A stretch of 64,000 nucleotides of DNA, taken from contig JBITNC010000002.1 in assembly GCA_050084985.1 (NCBI GenBank), positions 34,658,001-34,722,000 on the forward strand, written 5' to 3'. Positions 57,150 through 64,000 of the stretch are shown here, piece by piece. The notes beneath the pieces were generated by a model. It saw only the letters and a list, made by a program, of their open reading frames with translations, was not told the DNA's origin and made no database searches. A program made the position numbers and the translations under genes. This DNA is from Nageia nagi (Eukaryota; Pinophyta). How positions within the stretch are numbered: position 1 is the stretch's first letter; every line of letters begins with the position of its first letter.

Positions 57150-58270
57150 TTGATCTAGCTATTGCGAAATTGGTGAGGAGATTTCTTGTAGTGTTTTTGG
57201 TTCTTCAAATTTGTGAGAAAGAGCATAAACTACCATATTTTCCTTCCCCTTTTGATACACAATCTCATAATCATATCCAAATAGTTTAGTAACCCAATTT
57301 TGTTGCTCAAAAGTGGAGATATGTTATTTCATAAAATACATCAAACTATGATGTCCTATGTAGATAAGAAAATATCGATCAATGAGATATGACCACCATC
57401 GTTTAGATAGCATGAATGATTACTAACATCCCTTTTTTCATTTGTGGATTTGGCCAAATGTCTCCCATAAAGTACCTTTCTAGTGGAAGCCAAGGATATT
57501 CCTTATTGCATAGTAACTACAATAACTTCTAGTTTAGAAGCATCACTTTCAATCACAAAGGTCTTGAAAAGGTCAACTATATCTAGTACTAGGGTGAAGC
57601 ACATAGCTTCCTTAAGTTTATTAAAATCATCTTCAACATTGGAGGACTAAACAAAAACATTCTTATTTAGTAAGGATGTCAATGTGGCTACAATTTTACC
57701 AAAGTCCTTTATGAACTTATGGTAAAAATCAATCAATCCAAGGAATCCACATAAACTTTTCAATGATTTGGGAATATTAGGCCAACTCTTCATATCTTCA
57801 AATTTTTGAGTATCCACCTTGACTCCTAAAATAATATGTTTCAAATACTCAATCTCACTTTGCCCAAAAGAACACTTTGAATGTTTGAAATACACTTGGT
57901 TATCTCGTAGGACTTATAGGATTTGATATAATTGAGTCAAATGGTTCTCCCAAGTTTTATTATAAACCAAAATTTCATCAAAGAAAACCAAAATAAATTT
58001 TGTAAGATAAGGGTGAAATACCTGGTTCATCTAACTTTGGAAAGTAGAAGGAGTATTGGTAAGACTAAATGGCATGACCAAAAATTCATAGTGGCTCTCA
58101 TGTGTGAAAAAATTTATTTTAGGAATATCCTCTTCTTTAATTTTGATTTGATGATACCTTGACCATAGGTCCAATTTTGAAAAGTACTTAGCCCCATGTA
58201 GTTCATCCAATACTTCATCAATAAGATTGAAACATCATCGTCATTTATCCGAGATAGAAAAATCATGCAA
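57150..58270 (-). pseudogene. Ty3/gypsy reverse transcriptase and RNase H remnant
   Basis: From 58270 leftwards the minus strand gives [36 protein letters not shown] and a catalytic box VFFDEILVYN, where the usual DD is now DE. The open segment 57895-57647 follows with KCSFGQSEIEYLKHII and LKSLCGFLGLIDFYHKFIKD. RNase H traces follow: FVIESDASKLE near 57555 and the end KLFGYDYEIVYQKGKENMVV near 57280-57220. The wording is of the chromovirus-like gypsy RT rather than the Tat type at 5.2-7.8 kb. Stops and indels are frequent; no LTRs were identified. Confidence 0.8.
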
Positions 58271-58279
58271 AGAAATGCT

Positions 58280-58910
58280 CATGGGAGACAGATGCCTAGC
58301 AACACTGAGGATGGATCGTGCTTAGGGAGGTTGCTGCAATGTTGATGTTGGTGGAAGAGTTGTGCGAGGTCAAGGTAGAAGGGGTCAGAGAGCGGGTAGA
58401 AACTCAAAAGGCAAATTTAGATCATAATTTGATTCCATAAACTATTCCAATAAAATCATGTAAAACCTAGATGTTTTTTTAATTCATTGCAATATAGTTC
58501 CATAAATTGTTCTAGCAAATGCTTTGTTTACAAATGAGGATGAACCGCATGACCAACATCAGTAGCTACTAACCTCATTATAAATCAAGCTTTAGATGCA
58601 CAACAGTGAACAAAACTAAGAAATTTGTCATTGTAGCACCAAGTACTTAACTCTTCTAAGTTATTTAGAGAGTTTTAATTCTTATGATAAAAAATGAATA
58701 GGGTTTCGAAGAAACTGAGAAATCTCGTTAGTGGGAGCTCACTGCAAATACAACTGCTTTATAGTATAAACCCAGAAGCCTCCATAAAACCATTCATTCT
58801 TAATATCAATACAAAGAGAAATATAATATGAGATTCAGAAAGAATAATTAGCATGATGCCTATGAATCAATAGTTAGCAAACGAGATGCACCTAGATAAT
58901 TGCATTTTCT
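58280..58910. other. No gene recognised
   Basis: This may include part of a decayed gypsy gag: on the plus strand near 58350-58420 a Gly/Arg-rich segment occurs. Nothing else is supported. Confidence 0.3.
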
Positions 58911-58914
58911 TAAA

Positions 58915-59070
58915 AGTCTCCAAGCCCTTCTCAGACAACCTATTTCATGTATATCCTACGACCATTACAATCCATGAGAATGCATTTCAATGAGGCATCT
59001 TGTCAAACAATTCCCAAGCATTGTGTATTCTTCCAAGTTTTGTATACATGGCTATCATGGAAATCACAAC
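58915..59070 (-). pseudogene. PPR gene fragment (about one and a half repeats)
   Basis: The minus strand gives VVISMIAMYTKLGRIHNAWE then LFDKMPH, and after a stop NAFSWIVMVVGYT. This is a PPR repeat and the start of the next. It is similar in style to the fragment at 9245-9475. Confidence 0.65.
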
Positions 59071-59369
59071 CACAACATATGAAAAACCATTTTCAACTAC
59101 TCTTGATGGATGACCATACCTTCTTCTAGAGCTCCCTACATGTTGGAAGAATGTTGATAAAAGTTGTAGAGTCTCACTTTACTCTTAACAATTGCATTTT
59201 CTTAAAAGTCTTCATGTTCTTATAAGAAACCCATTTTGTGCATACCAAATGAGCATATCAAGCGATCATTGCATTTCATAAAGTTGTGCTTGCATCATGC
59301 ATTTTGTTGCTTCAGCAAGTCATTAATTCAAATTAAAATAATTTCCCACCTTAGTCACTCTTAATTCAA

Positions 59370-59592
59370 ATTCAAAAAAATTTGATATATGCACATGATA
59401 TCATTCTTGTCAGAAAGTAGCTTACTGAAAATATGCTTGATATACATACATAATATATCAAATGATATATGCATATCACATATTTGATATATGCACAAGC
59501 TTTATTTATATACTCATATCACATATTCAATATATGCACAAGATATCATCTTTGCCAGAATGTAGGTCATCAAAAATATATTTGATATACAC

Positions 59593-59623
<31 letters not shown>

Positions 59624-59795
59624 GAGAATATCATTTTTGCCAAAAAGTAGATCGTCGAAAATACACTTGATATACACATAATATATATATATATATGAGA
59701 ATATCATTCTCTCCAAAAAGTAAGTTATCAAAAATATACTTTATATATGTACGTAATATACATAATCATATATGCATAAATTTTAGTTACATTGG
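59370..59795 (+). repeat. TA-rich tandem repeat with (TA)n microsatellite
   Basis: Units of roughly 90-120 bases share TATATGCACAAGATATCAT, TTTGCCARAAAGTAGRTCAT and TTGATATACAC. Pure TA runs occur near 59593-59620 and 59679-59696. About four units are seen. Confidence 0.65.
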
Positions 59796-60227
59796 AAAAA
59801 GGTTCTGCCAAAAATTGATTGATATACACACAATATAATAGAGCAGAGCAAAGGTATTGGGTGATGGGCAGTTGGTAGTGGTAGGATTTTTATATAGGCA
59901 CAAAGTTTGTGGTCACATTTGGGCCTCGGATATTCTTCTCTTTATAAATTTACCATTAATCTTTTCAAAATTTAAGAAGACGAAAGGGAAGATTTATGAA
60001 TGCTTTAAACACCATTCCAAATATTTTAAGTTCACCATAGAAATTAAATGATTAAATAATATTTTGAGAATAGTCCCAATGAATAAATAAAAGTTGAACA
60101 ATACCATCAACAAAAATTCAATTTAACCTTCATTAACACTTGAAATTCATCATGCTTTTATATTTAAGAAAAAATTACCTTAACACATCTTAAATTATAT
60201 CATCTCTTTTTTTTTATCTTAATGCTA

Positions 60228-60565
60228 GAAGAGTTATATGTAAACTTATTATTGAATTATAGTGCAGAAATGAACTAATCAGAATACAACAATCTCACAA
60301 ACACAAGGAACATACGAGATTTACCTTGGTTCACCCAATGTGAGCTACTTGAGCATGTCAAAAGCTTCTCCTCTTTCTACATTATTACTTACAATGAATA
60401 CAATCCGCCACAATTAGCTCATTACAATGGAAAACCCTAAACCACAATAGAAAATCATGGGCTAAACCATCCATCTTCACAATAAGATGAAACCTTGGAA
60501 ATTCCACCAACATCCGATGTATAGTACTTCCTCTGCAAAGGATGAGCCATATTCAACAAATTTGA
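60228..60565 (-). repeat. LTR-like insertion in copy B, about 335 bp
   Basis: Absent from the homologous position in copy A. It contains ATTTACCTTGGTTCACCCAA and TGTGAGCTACTTGAGCATG, phrases common in plant copia LTRs read in reverse. Clean ends and a target duplication were not established. Confidence 0.4.
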
Positions 60566-61338
60566 AAATATGTATCTTATAGTTAAATTGGTAAATTCAA
60601 CAAAAGAAGTAATTTTAAAAAATGTATATACTAAAAGTTAAATTTTTGTTATACATTAGCATTTGACATGGATGGTTACATCAAATGTTTTGAAAAAAAC
60701 ACCATAGACAACTTTCAAAAGACTTTATATTTTCTAATATCTAAAGTAGATCCTTACGTTTCATTTATGTATGTAAACTATTGATAACAATATACATTAT
60801 AAACCATATTTATCTTTCTTTTTTTATGGGAAACTATGTTCGTCGAAGTCACTCAAGACTTACACTTGACCTCAACCATACTTACAATTTTCTATAGAAT
60901 GTTGGGATATCCTCCACATGTTAAAAAGTAAATCATATTTATCTTGATTCATAAGTAGAAATGAATTTATATTACTATACATCTTATTATTGAAAAAAAT
61001 AATAATAATAACATAAATAAATAAATGTATCAATTAAATGATTTACTATTCAATTGATTGTGTTAAAATTACGCCACATTGTTTAAATATTGTGTTTATA
61101 TATACAATATCTAATTCTTTAATACATCAATCCATATAATTAACCACTTTTTTATGAATGGGATAGATGTAGAATAGTCTAAAATAAAGCAACATAAGTA
61201 ATTATAAATCTCTACCTATTTCATTTTTTTTAAGTTATAAATATCATATGAATCTACAATTTCTATAACATCTCTGCAACAGTTGAAGATTCACTCCTAG
61301 GGCTCAGGACACAATGGTCAAGCAGACAATGCAAATAC

Positions 61339-61771
61339 TCAATTCCCTTTTGGTCGAGGGGTATTTGCAAACTGCCATGTCCTTTCGTATTGAACTCCAG
61401 TAAACCTCATGCCTGCGACCTCATGTTCTGGAACAGCTGAAGTGATCTCATTCGGTTCTTGCTGTGATAATTTTATTTCTAAAGATGCAATATTTTCATC
61501 AAAATGTTTTATTTTGGTTGTTCCTGCAGCCAAAAGTAGCATACAATCAATTTAACAAAAACACCTTCAAGTATAAACACATTTTAATTCCAAGGTGAAA
61601 TGCATTATTTGGTATTGTTACCTGGAATGGGGGCAACATCATTGCCTTGGTGAAGCAACCATGCAAGAGCTAGTTGTGCAGGTGTACAATCACGTTTCTT
61701 AGTCCAGAAACTCGTTCATACAGTACTTTATTCTTCTCCAAGTTCTCTCCTTCAAATCGTGGCTGTGGGAC
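61339..61771 (-). pseudogene. Aldo-keto reductase, second copy, exons 6 and 7 only, frameshifted
   Basis: Exon 6 equivalent is 61771-61622 (150 bases against 154 in the intact gene) and exon 7 is 61523-61339. Splice sites are kept (acceptors TAG and CAG, donor GTAAC). Exon 6 lacks the four bases CAAG present in copy A near 39860; the loss at about 61702 shifts the frame after VSGL. Exon 7 is open and keeps [13 protein letters not shown] and RTWQFANTP. Exons 1-5 are absent up to 64000; by the spacing of copy A they would lie beyond the right edge. Probably a pseudogene, unless the deletion is an assembly error. Confidence 0.8.
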
Positions 61772-62198
61772 CTAGCCACATATAATAGTGAAAAAATAAT
61801 AAATACATAAAAATGGAAGTTTTTTACAATCTTTATAAACATTCTCAGCTAGTACTGAAGAATTACAGAGATTTTGCAATTAAAACAATTTTGTGGTTCT
61901 CTTTCAGTGATCTTCGTGACAACTATGATTCTTGTTGCAGTTTCCTGCTATGGTATGAAAAACTTTTGGAAATCATTGCAAAAAGGGAATTGCAGAGTAA
62001 TCCAACGATATTGCTATTGTTGAGGTTCACATTGATGACAAATACTGACTTGAGTTTACACCTTTAATTAAAACATCTTTAGACTCTTAGGGCAACAATG
62101 TCTTTCAGAAGCTCATAATGAAAAAAGATATGGACTAACAAAGCCTGTCATGAAGCCAGAAACATCCTTCCTTGTAGTCCTGGCTAAATGATGTGTAC

Positions 62199-62830
62199 TT
62201 TGGAAGTTTGGAACAGAACAGTCCTATGCCCGGGAATATAAATTACGTTTAGTGCTTACTAATTCTGCCACCAGCAAATACATTAGAGCTCTTCAATTAT
62301 GAAGTTGAATAACTTCACAGGTATTGAAACTCTAGTGCAAATGCAAGACAAGTTGCTAATAGATGCACACCTTTAATGTGAGTGAAATGAGGATTGTCAC
62401 CATGGAAAAATTTGAAGATATATAAAGTAAACCAATTCTTCGATATTTATCATAGATATTTTAATACTCTTTGTTGGGTTTGTAGCAATCATAATTAGCA
62501 GGTTAAGCTTGATATTCTATATTTTATGTAACATTTGAATGAGACCACCTTTAGTTAGATTCTTTTAAGTTAAAGAACTCCACATATCCACCGCATGATA
62601 AATTTGAGAGTGTGTATTTTCTAGGCTTGTCTAGCACTGGTACATTTAACCAATTCAAGATAATCTACACAGGCATGGAAAGTAAATAACATCTAGAAAT
62701 AGGATATAGCTCAGAAAAGATCCACCAGTTGGGAAAATCATTATAGTTTGCAACTAAACTATTGACAAATTCTAAAAGGAACTATACAATAACAAAACAA
62801 GAAGGTTTAGCAATGGGTTTATATAGCCCA
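62199..62830. other. Stretch present only in duplication copy B, about 630 bp
   Basis: Flanking sequence matches 40310 and onward directly, so this is either an insertion in B or a deletion in A. No inverted ends, coding frame or known family were recognised. Confidence 0.45.
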
Positions 62831-63339
62831 GTAGTTTAAACGCATTCTTCTTGCCAAATCCATTTGTATCATTGTCGTACTGAACCAACAAGACAATGAT
62901 CTCTCGAAGAATCTCATGATATATTCCCCTCTAACAGGATTTCACATATCAATTGTTTTCCAAAAAGTAAACTCAAGTGATAGATGATCATCTATGAAAG
63001 ACTAGGATAAGGGAAGATTCCATGGACATAAATGGTGAAAGTTTGAACTATGGTGGTTTAGATTAGCAGTGCTGTCATAGATGCACAAAGATAAATACTT
63101 ATCAACAGGATTATTTCCCTTCAAAGAGCCAATTCACAACAGAATGAAGATCATGATAAAAATCCAAGAATTATAACCTAATCAACAACCTATAATATTG
63201 TGAAATTATTCTTTTTGAAATACTAGTGTGGAAGCGAGAGCATGGAAGGAAATGGGCAGACTGGTGCAGAATGGAATGGTAGAGAATCCATGGGACCCTT
63301 GTAGAACTCTAATCCTAGGGCAGACACTGGACCCTCAGG

Positions 63340-63720
63340 AATAGTGATATGTCGAACTGACCCAAGAGTTCTGAGATCACATGGGCATGCTCCCCCTAAC
63401 CCAACTGCCAATGGCGGGAGATCTTGGGCGAATGTTGTTCAAGGTAGCCCGCAGCAAATATGAAAGACCCCGTGTTTTGACTTACATCTGCACCAAGGTC
63501 AGCTCCATATCCCTGTGGGTTTTCTTAGTTCTGCAATCAATAGAGGTGTGTTTGACCTAGTGGGGAAGTTTTTTGGCCAACGACCTGACTTGGAATCTCT
63601 AAGGAGATGGGTCTTCCAAAAATAGAGACCACTCATGCTGGCACAAGGAAGTGGGATGTTCAACCTCAATGTGCTCTTTTAGCTATTTAGGAGTATTTTA
63701 TTAAATTTAGAGTAAATTTG
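63340..63720 (+). pseudogene. DUF4283/LINE ORF1-like remnant
   Basis: A plus-strand frame reads NPTANGRSWANVVQGSP and, further on, FDLVGKFFGQRPDLESLRRW, resembling the DUF4283 nucleic-acid-binding domain found at the start of plant LINE ORF1 and related zinc-knuckle proteins. Stops follow QQI and FQK. Its relation to the LINE RT at 33.9-34.8 kb is unknown. Confidence 0.5.
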
Positions 63721-64000
63721 AGAATATTGTGACCTTTTCTATGTAAAGTTCCACTTGAAGGCTCTCCAACATGGGACGTTGGACACTAGGAATCATTTAT
63801 TGTTATTTTAATTAACTTAATATTTGACATTTGTAAATGTGTGGGCCACTTAAGGATGCCAAAATAATGTTGTAATTTGTAATACCAAGGTAATTTATAT
63901 TTGTAAATGCAATATTAGTCTCCTCTAGTGAGGTGTTGCATATCTTGGCCTTGAGGAATTGTAATTTGGCATCACAAGGCATTTAGAAGCCCTCCAAATG
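63721..64000. other. No gene recognised at the right edge
   Basis: No coding support. The sequence may continue the element remnant to the left. Confidence 0.3.

Larger units (their letters stand above)
60010..63200 (-). repeat. Segmental duplication of the reductase 3' end, copy B
   Basis: Matches 38380-40690 in order and orientation, covering downstream flank, exons 7 and 6 and part of the next intron. It has two extra stretches: about 60228-60565, with LTR-like phrases, and about 62199-62830. The match stops near 63200, where DUF4283/LINE-like sequence begins. Confidence 0.85.

Overview
This window reads as nuclear DNA of a seed plant, and probably one with a large, repeat-rich genome such as a gymnosperm. 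The DNA is AT-rich. It holds spliced genes with kilobase-scale introns, plant-type Ty1/copia and Ty3/gypsy retrotransposons, a hAT DNA transposon, degenerate LINE and SINE-like pieces, and broken pentatricopeptide-repeat (PPR-DYW) genes. The plant assignment rests on the DUF642, PPR-DYW and Tat-lineage families. Gymnosperm is an inference from intron size and repeat load only. Nothing prokaryotic or organellar was recognised.

Left third (1-12.6 kb). A minus-strand copia element runs off the left edge; its gag/integrase remnants lie at 1-2080, its primer-binding site at 4686-4699 and its 5' LTR at 4702-5201. It is inserted in the pol gene of a plus-strand Tat-type gypsy element, of which RNase H, a second RNase H and integrase remain at 5202-7800, with a 3' LTR at 8582-9097. 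Decayed PPR fragments follow, including a DYW tail placed upstream of an E domain.

Middle (12.6-33 kb). Two copies of a secreted or GPI-anchored DUF642 cell-wall protein gene lie about 16.4 kb apart in a duplicated block (12.59-15.95 kb and 28.97-32.59 kb). The left copy has a one-base frameshift. The right copy is intact (398 aa, three exons) but uses a GC 5' splice site. Between them is an array of about seven 185-205 bp units that looks like tandemly repeated minus-strand mini-exons. It is split by an 8.5-kb hAT element (17432-25966) carrying a decayed transposase, minisatellites and minus-strand exon-like ORFs.

Right half (33-64 kb). A decayed LINE reverse transcriptase and several minisatellites precede the main gene of the window. 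This is an apparently intact seven-exon minus-strand aldo-keto reductase (338 aa) spanning 39494-56163, with two introns above 6 kb. One intron holds a complete 4.4-kb copia element (LTRs 47869-48275 and 51899-52303, TSD AAGAG) that landed beside a third fragment of the DUF642-downstream duplication. To the right lie a minus-strand gypsy RT/RNase H remnant, another PPR remnant, TA-rich repeats, a second copy of the reductase 3' end with a 4-bp deletion (61339-61771), and a DUF4283/LINE-like remnant.

Only the reductase and the right-hand DUF642 copy look functional. All coordinates and splice sites come from reading the sequence and matching remembered family patterns; no alignment or database search was run.
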